DNA from: Flavobacteriales bacterium UBA2619
GTDB lineage: Bacteria; Bacteroidota; Bacteroidia; Flavobacteriales_D; Sanyastnellaceae
Reading direction: 5' to 3'
DNA length: 11,248 nt
NCBI GenBank assembly: GCA_002339135.1
Contig: DDJR01000060.1
Span: 8,306-19,553 of the forward strand
Shown here: piece after piece, positions 1-5,715 of the stretch
How positions within the stretch are numbered: position 1 is the first letter of the stretch
How the letters are laid out: every line of letters begins with the position of its first letter
The notes under the pieces: model-generated
Told to the model about the DNA's origin: nothing
The model's input: the letters and a program-made list of their open reading frames with translations, nothing else
Database searches by the model: none
Made by a program: the position numbers and the translations under genes

Positions 1-1
1 A

Positions 2-1072
2 ACAAAACCCACCCAACACTCTGTAAAGCAACTTCTTCAACTTGGAGTCCAGCCTGATATTCTCGTTTGCAGAACAGAGCACCATCTCACGCATGGCATC
101 CGATCTAAGCTTGCTCAATTTTGCAATGTAAATATAGAATCGGTCATTGAGTCAATCGATGCTGAAACCATTTACGACGTTCCACTATTGATGCAAGAAG
201 AGAGGCTTGACGAAGTGGTTATGAGTAAGTTAGGGATAGACTTTAGCGCTATAGATAAGCCCAACTTAAAGGAATGGAAAGAGTTCTTGTACAGATATAA
301 AAACCCAGATTCAACAGTTCACATTGGACTTGTGGGGAAATATGTAGAGCTTAAAGATTCTTATAAAAGCATTTCCGAAGCCCTCACTCATGCTGGAGCA
401 CATTTAAAAAACAAGGTTGAGATACACTGGATTCACTCTGAGAAAGTGACACCTTCGAGCGCAAAAGATCAGCTTGGAAAGCTCGATGGAATCTTGGTGG
501 CGCCTGGTTTTGGATCGAGAGGGATCGATGGAAAACTCGAAGCGATAAAATTCGCACGAGTCAACAACATTCCGTTCTTCGGAATTTGTCTTGGAATGCA
601 ATGCGCAGTTGTAGAATTTGCTAGAAATGTCATGGGACTGAGCGATGCTCATTCTTCTGAAATCAAACAACACACACCAGACCCCGTGATCGACATTATG
701 GCTGAACAGAAAGCTGTCACGAACATGGGAGGAACAATGAGACTTGGAGCATACCCTTGCGATTTAAAAGAGGGATCTAGGGCCAAATCAATTTACGGAA
801 CAGACTCTGTTGAAGAGCGTCACAGACATCGCTACGAATTTAACGAAGCCTACCGAGCCAGGTTTGAAAGCGCAGGCATGGTTGCTACTGGAATCAATCC
901 GGTGAACGGATTGGTTGAGATCATAGAAATACCCTCACACCCTTACTTTGTTGCGACACAATTTCACCCCGAATACGCATCTACTGTGCTCGCTCCTCAC
1001 CCACTTTTTATGGCTTTTGTCAAAGCAACTGTATTGTCAGGTCCTGGACTCGTTGAAAGGGATTTAAAATGA
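2..1072 (+). CDS. pyrG: CTP synthase, C-terminal two thirds (5' truncated by window edge)
   Basis: PyrG makes CTP from UTP, ATP and glutamine in the cytoplasm, the last step of de novo pyrimidine nucleotide synthesis. The reading frame is open from base 2 and ends at TGA 1070-1072, giving 356 codons; full-length PyrG is about 540 residues, so roughly the first 180 are missing. The fragment opens with TKPTQHSVKQLL, a conserved nucleotide-binding stretch of the synthase domain, and continues through IYDVPLL. A class I glutamine amidotransferase domain follows: oxyanion segment APGFGSRG, nucleophile Cys in GICLGMQ (codon 587-589), the HRHRYEFN block, and the His and Glu of the triad in TQFHPEY (about 965-979). 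All key residues are present, so the gene looks functional. TTG 188 and ATG 191 are internal codons, not starts. It converges on the acetyltransferase gene with an 18-bp gap and no clear terminator. From memory, yidC often follows pyrG in flavobacteria; it does not here. Confidence 0.97.
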   Translation, partial: TKPTQHSVKQLLQLGVQPDILVCRTEHHLTHGIRSKLAQFCNVNIESVIESIDAETIYDVPLLMQEERLDEVVMSKLGIDFSAIDKPNLKEWKEFLYRYKNPDSTVHIGLVGKYVELKDSYKSISEALTHAGAHLKNKVEIHWIHSEKVTPSSAKDQLGKLDGILVAPGFGSRGIDGKLEAIKFARVNNIPFFGICLGMQCAVVEFARNVMGLSDAHSSEIKQHTPDPVIDIMAEQKAVTNMGGTMRLGAYPCDLKEGSRAKSIYGTDSVEERHRHRYEFNEAYRARFESAGMVATGINPVNGLVEIIEIPSHPYFVATQFHPEYASTVLAPHPLFMAFVKATVLSGPGLVERDLK

Positions 1073-1090
1073 AGCAGACAGGCATAGAAA

Positions 1091-1564
1091 TTAAACTACG
1101 CTAGGTCTGAACATTTGAATGTGGGGTATGTTGTCTTCTAAGTAGGTTTCTCCAGCGGCGACAAACCCCAAATCAGAATAGAATTTCTCAAGATAACATT
1201 GTGCTGAAATGCGAATTCCTTGACCAGGATAAGCTGACTCACAGACACCAATGGCTCTTTTCATGATATCTATTCCCAACCCCATCTTACGGCAATCTAA
1301 GCGGGTGGCTACGCGTCCGATACTTGGCTCAAGATAACTAACTCCAGGTGCACAAATCCGAATGCAAGCTGCAGCTGCAACTCCTAACGCGATGTCCTCA
1401 TCAGTCTTGAATGCATAGACCTGAATAGAACTCAAATCCTTGGTATCAAGCTCTGGATAGGGGCAATCCTGCTCAACAACAAAAACATCTATGCGTAGCC
1501 TAAGGATAGAGTGGAAATGGTCTCTGGTAAGCTCGGACCATGAAGAAGTGTGGAATGAATACAT
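1091..1564 (-). CDS. elaA: ElaA-like GNAT family N-acetyltransferase
   Basis: This 157-residue protein is a small cytoplasmic GNAT acetyltransferase that would use acetyl-CoA; the acceptor substrate of the ElaA group is not known. It follows the ElaA pattern along its length: W9-SEL near the N-terminus, then LRLRIDVFVVEQDCPY (residues 21-36) and D40-TKD. The acetyl-CoA-binding motif A is IGRVATRL followed by R92-K-M-G95-L-G97 (the RxxGxG loop) and the helix IMKRAI. The end is AQ-YLEKFYSDLGF (121-134) and the ElaA-type EDNIPHIQM (143-151). Length matches the family. The start at 1564 sits just before the W-SEL block and no better start exists downstream. A TTTG lies 5 nt upstream of the ATG but the rest of the -7 consensus is poor. 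The gene follows the lipoprotein gene by 17 bp on the same strand and may be co-transcribed with it. Confidence 0.88.
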   Translation of the reverse strand: MYSFHTSSWSELTRDHFHSILRLRIDVFVVEQDCPYPELDTKDLSSIQVYAFKTDEDIALGVAAAACIRICAPGVSYLEPSIGRVATRLDCRKMGLGIDIMKRAIGVCESAYPGQGIRISAQCYLEKFYSDLGFVAAGETYLEDNIPHIQMFRPSVV

Positions 1565-1581
1565 TTTGTCAAATAAGAAAA

Positions 1582-1938
1582 CTAATCTTTTTCAAGTTCA
1601 TACATGTGATTAGGCTTGTATTGCATCACCCAAGCAAACGGTACAACCGCGAATACCCCTCCAACGAAAGCACCAACATTAATCTCTTCATCCTTCGTAA
1701 TTGAAGTCCTGAAATCCTCATATCCTTCCAACTTAATTTCAACACGGGTTCGGCTCCAACTAATTTTCATATCCTCCATCAAACAGGGAGTATAACCAGC
1801 GTACTCTTTGTCTAAATAAACTTTCGCTCCAGATGGGATCGATTGAATGAGGGTAGAACTTGAGCAGCTTGACAGGAGAAAAAGTCCTGAGAAAAAAATC
1901 AAAATTGAACCCAAACTTTTTGAGTGAATCATAGCCAT
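1582..1938 (-). CDS. PEGA-domain lipoprotein
   Basis: A small secreted lipoprotein of unknown function. The N-terminus has a short basic stretch, a hydrophobic core (ILIFFSGLFLL) and the lipobox LSSC followed by SSS, so it should be cleaved by signal peptidase II and anchored by the Cys. After that comes a PEGA motif, STLIQSIPSGAKVYLDKEYAGYTPC: a short beta-rich module in which a serine/proline segment leads into an xVYLDxxYxGxTP repeat. Near the C-terminus is a hydrophobic segment, VGAFVGGVFAVVPFAWVMQY, that could be a membrane helix, then a short charged tail. The frame is open back to an ATG at 1974, but that would put 14 extra residues ahead of the signal peptide and lies only 8 nt from a terminator hairpin. 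A perfect TAGTTTTG -7 element at 1969-1962 lies inside that extension. I therefore prefer ATG 1938; ATG 1932 is equally possible. Confidence 0.8.
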   Translation of the reverse strand: MAMIHSKSLGSILIFFSGLFLLSSCSSSTLIQSIPSGAKVYLDKEYAGYTPCLMEDMKISWSRTRVEIKLEGYEDFRTSITKDEEINVGAFVGGVFAVVPFAWVMQYKPNHMYELEKD

Positions 1939-1961
1939 GTATTTGCGTTTGTGTGGTTTTT

Positions 1962-1969
1962 CAAAACTA
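1962..1969 (-). promoter_or_regulatory. Candidate -7 element of the PEGA lipoprotein gene
   Basis: Read on the minus strand, this is TAGTTTTG, a perfect match to the Bacteroidota -7 consensus TAnnTTTG, 24 nt before the ATG at 1938. No TTG lies at the usual 17-23 nt upstream; the nearest are at spacings of 12 and 24. It falls between the preceding terminator and the preferred start codon, where a promoter for this gene must be if the hairpin stops upstream transcription. Confidence 0.45.
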
Positions 1970-1982
1970 ATCATTAATAAAC

Positions 1983-2014
1983 AAAAAAAGGGTCAACCCG
2001 CAGGTTAACCCTTT
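1983..2014 (-). terminator. Intrinsic terminator of the outer-membrane barrel gene
   Basis: A 12-bp hairpin with arms 1987-1998 and 2003-2014 and a 4-nt loop (1999-2002), followed on the minus strand by a run of seven T (complement of 1983-1989, partly in the stem). It starts 26 nt after the barrel gene's stop codon. In minus-strand RNA every pair forms, including one G-U at the 1994/2007 position. On the plus strand the same position is a C-A mismatch and the hairpin is followed only by TTTCTC, so it should act mainly on minus-strand transcripts. Confidence 0.85.
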
Positions 2015-2039
2015 CTCAATTATATTTTCTTATATCGAC

Positions 2040-2480
2040 TTAGAAACGCGCTCCAAATCCGATCATAGTATTGAAACCAGAATCTAGATTGTAGTTAATC
2101 TGTGGATCAACAAACAAACGATCATTCAAAGCATTTAATTGGAAATACTTTCCAGCACCCAAAGAAATACTCATATCCTCTCCACCAGCACTTAAAATGT
2201 TATCTGCTCCAGCTTGGAAGAAAACTCCATTCCAAAAGTAACGGACATTTAAATCCATACTTAAATCGTCAGTTGCACCATTCAATGATCCTGAGACAAC
2301 TAGATCGTCAATCACTGCATACCCTACAGTTGGACTCATCATAACTCCAGTTGAGAAGACATTCATTAAAGTAGTAGCATCACCTGTTCCAAGGTAATAA
2401 GATCCTGCTGCTTGCTCAGACTGAGCTGAAAGTGTGAAAGTTAAAAAAGCACACGCACATAAAGTAAATAAATTTTTCAT
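2040..2480 (-). CDS. Small predicted outer-membrane beta-barrel protein
   Basis: This protein was not recognised beyond its architecture. It has 146 residues: a Sec signal peptide, MKNLFTLCACAFLTFTLSAQ, with likely signal peptidase I cleavage after SAQ, leaving about 126 residues. The mature part alternates polar and hydrophobic residues in short stretches split by Gly/Asp/Asn turns (for example DLVVSGSLNGATDDLSMDLNV and SISLGAGKYF), and it ends GFGARF. The terminal Phe is typical of barrel proteins handled by the BAM machinery. The length would suit a barrel of about eight strands or fewer. There are no catalytic motifs. It has its own terminator and a candidate promoter, so it is probably monocistronic. 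It is divergent from the ABC-F gene across 160 bp. A secreted periplasmic beta protein is the main alternative. Confidence 0.78.
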   Translation of the reverse strand: MKNLFTLCACAFLTFTLSAQSEQAAGSYYLGTGDATTLMNVFSTGVMMSPTVGYAVIDDLVVSGSLNGATDDLSMDLNVRYFWNGVFFQAGADNILSAGGEDMSISLGAGKYFQLNALNDRLFVDPQINYNLDSGFNTMIGFGARF

Positions 2481-2503
2481 ATAACAATGTTTTTTGTTCG
2501 TGC

Positions 2504-2531
2504 CAAATATGCGACCTAAAACTAATCACAA
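2504..2531 (-). promoter_or_regulatory. Candidate promoter of the outer-membrane barrel gene
   Basis: On the minus strand, CATATTTG (2511-2504) matches the -7 consensus TAnnTTTG except at its first base. A TTTTG at 2533-2529 supplies a -33 TTG at a spacing of 17 nt, within the range usual for Bacteroidota. Transcription would start near 2498, giving a short leader with an A-rich run ahead of the ATG at 2480, as expected for a well-translated gene in this phylum. Confidence 0.4.
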
Positions 2532-2556
2532 AATAAATGGTCGAAAATACATATTA

Positions 2557-2579
2557 ACTTTGAAGTGTTAACTCAAAGT
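2557..2579. repeat. Inverted repeat (7-bp arms, 9-bp spacer) in a divergent intergenic region
   Basis: ACTTTGA (2557-2563) and TCAAAGT (2573-2579) are perfect inverted arms, and the spacer includes the palindrome GTTAAC (2567-2572). The repeat lies between the divergent barrel and ABC-F genes, in the 160-bp spacer 2481-2640 that otherwise holds only the two candidate promoters. It could be a protein-binding site. There is no T-run after it, so it is not an obvious terminator. Confidence 0.4.
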
Positions 2580-2628
2580 AAAGTGTCAATATATACTGAT
2601 AGTTACACACTAATTAACCCTTGGCACC

Positions 2629-2636
2629 TACCTTGC
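2629..2636 (+). promoter_or_regulatory. Candidate -7 element of the ABC-F gene, predicted leaderless start
   Basis: TACCTTGC resembles the -7 consensus TAnnTTTG and begins exactly 12 nt before the ATG at 2641, so transcription would begin at or next to the start codon. No TTG is seen 17-23 nt upstream. The same spacing recurs at paaE and paaA. No Shine-Dalgarno sequence precedes this ATG. Confidence 0.45.
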
Positions 2637-2640
2637 GCAA

Positions 2641-4521
2641 ATGGCAGAAAAGAACGTTTTATCGGTTGAGGGTCTTTCAAAAAGGTATGGTGAACGACAG
2701 CTTTTTGAGAATCTTACATTCGGAATAGGTAAAGGCCAAAGGGTGGCGCTTGTCGCTCGCAATGGCACAGGAAAGAGCACACTCATGCGTGCGTTATGTA
2801 ATCTAGAACCTGCCGACGAAGGTCGCATTGCTTTCGCAGGTGGGATTCGTCATTCTTATTTGAAGCAAGAAGCTGAGCTAGATCCGACAGCAACTTTACT
2901 AGACACCCTATATATAGGAGACAATCCTTCAGTCGTAGCTCTTCGAAACTATGAGTTAGAGCTCGAACGTGGAGCAGATGGCGTGAAATTTCAAGAAGCC
3001 AGCGATGCCATGGACAGAACTGAAGCATGGAATTATGAAGCGAGAGCCAGGGAAATTCTAGGCCAACTGAACCTCCATGACTTGAGCCGCAAAGTAGGTT
3101 CACTAAGTGGTGGAGAAAAACGAAGGGCTGCACTCGCGGCCGTTCTGTTAGAAGCCCCTGACTTGCTGTTCTTAGATGAGCCCACAAACCACCTAGATCT
3201 AGACATGATCACTTGGCTAGAAAAGCGACTCGCTTCGATGAACTCAACCATCTTTATGATCACTCACGACAGGTATTTCCTGGAAAATGTGTGTGACCGT
3301 ATTCTAGAACTCGAAAACCTCAAACTTCATCCCTACAAAGGGAATTTCAGCTACTACCTTGAAAAACGTGACGAAAGACGCGAGAACGCTCAAGCCTCAA
3401 AAGATCGGTCGCAGAAAGCCATGAAAAGAGAACTTGTATGGATGCGCTCGACACCTTCTGCCCGAACTGGAAAAAGCAAAAGCCGAATTGACCGCTTTTA
3501 CGAGATCAAGAAAGAGGCGTCTATTCGGCTCAAAGAAGACCCAATGCACATCAGCGTGATTCCGTCAAGACTGGGCGGGAAAATCGTAGAGCTACATAAA
3601 ATCAAATGTGCGTATGGCGACCGAACTTTGTTTGAAGGAATTACACATCACTTTCTGAGAGGTGAACGGATAGGAATCGTGGGAGTTAATGGTTCCGGGA
3701 AGACCTCACTTTTAAAAATGATTTTAGGCGAGCAGATACCAGACACAGGCAAGGTCGTCATAGGAGACACAGTCGTATTTGGTCACTATCACCAGCAGGG
3801 AGGTAATTTCAGCGAGGATTGGAAAGTGATTGATGCAGTTCGCGAAATAGGTGACTACATCCCTCTGAAAGGCGGGGCACAACTTTCCGCTGCTCAACTC
3901 CTGGAGCGATTTCTTTTCCCTCGACATATGCATCACCAGTATATTAAAGTACTGAGTGGAGGAGAACGCAAGCGACTTCATCTTCTCAGAGTTTTAATGA
4001 GCAATCCCAATTTTCTCATCCTAGACGAGCCGACGAACGACCTTGACATCTTCACTCTTGCGGTGCTTGAGGAGTTTTTGCTAGATTTTGCAGGCTGTCT
4101 TCTAGTTGTATCTCATGACAGGTACTTTATGGACAAGATTGTTGAGCACATTTGGGCTGTTGGAGAAAATGAAGATCTTTCAATCCGAGATTACCCTGGG
4201 AACTACACTCAATATAGACTGTCGCGAGCGGAAAAAATTGCAGAAGCAAGAGCAGCCACATTAAATACAGAAACAACTTCAAAGCCCTTGGAGGTCAAGG
4301 GGAATTATACAAAGAAACTATCTTACAAAGAGAAATTCGAGTTCGACAAACTTGGGCCACAGATTGAACAGCTCGAAGGGAAGCGGGATAGGTTGTCAGC
4401 AGAACTTGAAACATGCAATTCTCATGAAGACTTAACAAAACTTGGAGCAAAGCTTGGGAAAGTCACTTCTGAACTCGACGAAGCTGAGACACGGTGGCTT
4501 GAATTGGCCGACAGAGCATAA
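2641..4521 (+). CDS. uup: ABC-F family ATPase, Uup type
   Basis: A cytoplasmic ATPase with two tandem nucleotide-binding domains and no membrane segments, 626 residues. ABC-F proteins act on ribosomes or nucleic acid rather than in transport; Uup is linked to ribosome function and DNA branch processing. Domain 1: Walker A ARNGTGKST (39-47), signature LSGGEKR (155-161), Walker B LLFLDEPTNHLD (175-186), switch His in THD (208-210). The interdomain linker (about 236-300) contains the Uup-like WMRSTPSARTGKSKSR (267-282). Domain 2: Walker A GVNGSGKTS (348-356), signature LSGGERKR (438-445), Walker B FLILDEPTNDLD (458-469), His in SHD (491-493). A charged, coiled-coil-like C-terminal domain (about 555-622) is diagnostic of Uup over EttA or YbiT. 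All ATPase motifs are intact. Nothing suggests the antibiotic-resistance subgroup. The gene is convergent with paaE; the 38-bp gap (4522-4559) has no convincing terminator. Confidence 0.93.
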   Translation: MAEKNVLSVEGLSKRYGERQLFENLTFGIGKGQRVALVARNGTGKSTLMRALCNLEPADEGRIAFAGGIRHSYLKQEAELDPTATLLDTLYIGDNPSVVALRNYELELERGADGVKFQEASDAMDRTEAWNYEARAREILGQLNLHDLSRKVGSLSGGEKRRAALAAVLLEAPDLLFLDEPTNHLDLDMITWLEKRLASMNSTIFMITHDRYFLENVCDRILELENLKLHPYKGNFSYYLEKRDERRENAQASKDRSQKAMKRELVWMRSTPSARTGKSKSRIDRFYEIKKEASIRLKEDPMHISVIPSRLGGKIVELHKIKCAYGDRTLFEGITHHFLRGERIGIVGVNGSGKTSLLKMILGEQIPDTGKVVIGDTVVFGHYHQQGGNFSEDWKVIDAVREIGDYIPLKGGAQLSAAQLLERFLFPRHMHHQYIKVLSGGERKRLHLLRVLMSNPNFLILDEPTNDLDIFTLAVLEEFLLDFAGCLLVVSHDRYFMDKIVEHIWAVGENEDLSIRDYPGNYTQYRLSRAEKIAEARAATLNTETTSKPLEVKGNYTKKLSYKEKFEFDKLGPQIEQLEGKRDRLSAELETCNSHEDLTKLGAKLGKVTSELDEAETRWLELADRA

Positions 4522-4559
4522 CGTTAAGAAAGGCTGTAACCTCCTTGATGTATTTAGAA

Positions 4560-5630
4560 TTAAGGCTGATCGAAGTCCATGACAAAAGGACCGTCTCCTT
4601 CAGGGTGAGCCTGACATGAAAGCACATATCCATTCTCCACTTCGTCTTCTTCTAGAGCAAAATTAATATCCATCGAAGCACTACCTGCAGTCATTTTACA
4701 ACGGCAGGTACAGCAAACTCCACCTTGACATGAAAAAGGTGCGTCGACTCCAGCATCCAATGCTGCATCGAGGATGGACTTGCCTGTTCTTTTTACCGAA
4801 ACGCGTGTTGTAACACCATCAAGAACAACGGACACATCAACCTCGTCAGACTTCGAAGACGAAACAGATTCTACGCGCGCCTTTTTAACGGGTTCAGAAG
4901 ATGATGTAAACAGCTCAAACTTCACTGAGGAGTCAGGCATTCCAGCTCCCGTTAGAGCAGATCTACAGTCTGAAATCATGGATTCAGGACCACACAAGTA
5001 AGCGACGTCAAACGATGTTGGAGAAATCACATCGGGGAAAAGACGAGACAGACGTTGTGCGTCAAGTCGACCTGAAAAGAGATCGACTTCAACGGGTTCA
5101 CGTGTCAGGAAATTGAAAAGCTGAAGTCGTTCTAGATAAGTGTCTTTGAGATTAGACAGCTCGTCTTTAAAGATCATACTCGACGTTTCTTTGTTCACAT
5201 AACAAAGAGCAACCTTAGCTGTGGGGTCTGAAGACAGAACATCTTTGACAATCGAAATGACAGGTGTAATTCCTGACCCTGCAGCAATTGCCAGGTGATT
5301 TTTAACTGATTCACTGAAATCACGGGTGAAACGGCCATCGGGAGGCAGAGACTCTAGTGTGTCGCCAACGGCAAGAACACGGTTACAGTATGTACTAAAT
5401 ATACCACCTGGCACTTCCTTAATAGCTACACGCAGAACACCTTCTGAAGGTGCTGAGCACAAAGAGTAACTTCGACGAATGTCCTCACCATCTATGTTCG
5501 TTCGTAGCGTAAGATACTGACCCGCAAGAAAACGAAAAGATTCGCCAGAAACAGGTTCAAGTAAGATAGAAACTGAATCAACAGTTTCACGGCAGACCTC
5601 TGCTACTCGGAGTGATTGAAATTTAGACAT
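4560..5630 (-). CDS. paaE: Phenylacetyl-CoA 1,2-epoxidase reductase subunit PaaE
   Basis: PaaE passes electrons from NAD(P)H through flavin and a [2Fe-2S] cluster to the diiron centre of PaaA, driving epoxidation of phenylacetyl-CoA in the cytoplasm. The 356 residues show a ferredoxin-reductase-type flavin domain with RRSYSLCS (52-59), a nucleotide-binding domain with GSGITP (118-123) and CGPESM (213-218), a Ser/Lys-rich linker (about 242-265), and a C-terminal plant-type ferredoxin. The cluster ligands C301, C306, C309 and C339 have the expected CX4CX2CX29C spacing, in CQGGVCCTCRC and near YVLSCQAHP. This domain order is that of PaaE. Length and start fit the family. It is transcribed away from paaA across an 85-bp spacer, so the reductase is likely co-regulated with paaABCD through shared control DNA. 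Phenol- or toluene-monooxygenase reductases have similar domains, but the neighbouring paaABCD settles the identity. Confidence 0.95.
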   Translation of the reverse strand: MSKFQSLRVAEVCRETVDSVSILLEPVSGESFRFLAGQYLTLRTNIDGEDIRRSYSLCSAPSEGVLRVAIKEVPGGIFSTYCNRVLAVGDTLESLPPDGRFTRDFSESVKNHLAIAAGSGITPVISIVKDVLSSDPTAKVALCYVNKETSSMIFKDELSNLKDTYLERLQLFNFLTREPVEVDLFSGRLDAQRLSRLFPDVISPTSFDVAYLCGPESMISDCRSALTGAGMPDSSVKFELFTSSSEPVKKARVESVSSSKSDEVDVSVVLDGVTTRVSVKRTGKSILDAALDAGVDAPFSCQGGVCCTCRCKMTAGSASMDINFALEEDEVENGYVLSCQAHPEGDGPFVMDFDQP

Positions 5631-5634
5631 GCCG

Positions 5635-5642
5635 CGAAGGTA
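5635..5642 (-). promoter_or_regulatory. Candidate -7 element of paaE, predicted leaderless start
   Basis: On the minus strand, TACCTTCG matches TAnnTTTG with one mismatch and begins exactly 12 nt before the paaE ATG (5630). The transcript would start at or next to the ATG. No -33 TTG lies at the usual distance; instead the dyad centred at 5672 lies about 42 nt upstream of the start codon. Confidence 0.45.
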
Positions 5643-5662
5643 GAGAGGAAAAGTAATTTATA

Positions 5663-5681
5663 ATGATTTGGCCTAAATCAT
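5663..5681. promoter_or_regulatory. Dyad in the paaE/paaA divergent spacer, candidate shared operator
   Basis: ATGATTT (5663-5669) and AAATCAT (5675-5681) are perfect inverted arms around a GGCCT centre; eight of the nine pairs about base 5672 match. The spacer between the two ATGs is 5631-5715, whose midpoint is 5673, so the dyad sits in its middle. It lies about 42-44 nt upstream of both predicted transcription starts, a position typical of activator sites that overlap a -33 region. Which protein binds is unknown; no regulator gene is in the window. Confidence 0.55.
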
Positions 5682-5703
5682 AAAGAAAAAAAATGCTTCG
5701 CAG

Positions 5704-5711
5704 TATCTTTG
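5704..5711 (+). promoter_or_regulatory. -7 element of the paaABCDI operon, predicted leaderless start
   Basis: TATCTTTG is a perfect match to the Bacteroidota -7 consensus TAnnTTTG and begins exactly 12 nt before the paaA ATG (5716), leaving only ATAG between. Transcription should begin at or within a few bases of the ATG. No TTG lies 17-23 nt upstream, so the promoter may depend on a factor bound at the dyad 5663-5681. Confidence 0.65.
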
Positions 5712-5715
5712 ATAG

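Noticed and set aside
188..193. TTG/ATG at 188-193 as the start of a short amidotransferase gene
   Set aside because: The frame is open to the window edge and the upstream residues match the PyrG synthase domain, so these are internal codons of pyrG.
1073..1090. Possible terminator between pyrG and the acetyltransferase gene
   Set aside because: The 18-bp gap has no inverted repeat and no T-run.
2451..2462. Possible lipobox around the Cys residues in the barrel protein's signal peptide (LCAC)
   Set aside because: The hydrophobic core continues past this point and ends in a good signal peptidase I site (SAQ); Cys at -2 would be unusual for a lipobox.
2783..3187. A 134-codon open frame on the minus strand
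   Set aside because: It lies wholly antisense to the first ATPase domain of the ABC-F gene, and its translation shows no family pattern.
4522..4559. Possible bidirectional terminator between the ABC-F gene and paaE
   Set aside because: Only 3-4 bp arms (AAGG/CCTT) can be drawn and no T-run follows on either strand.
5663..5681. Reading the paa dyad as a Crp/Fnr-type box
   Set aside because: Crp and Fnr half-sites TGA and TCA are 6 nt apart; here they are 11 nt apart, so the geometry does not fit.
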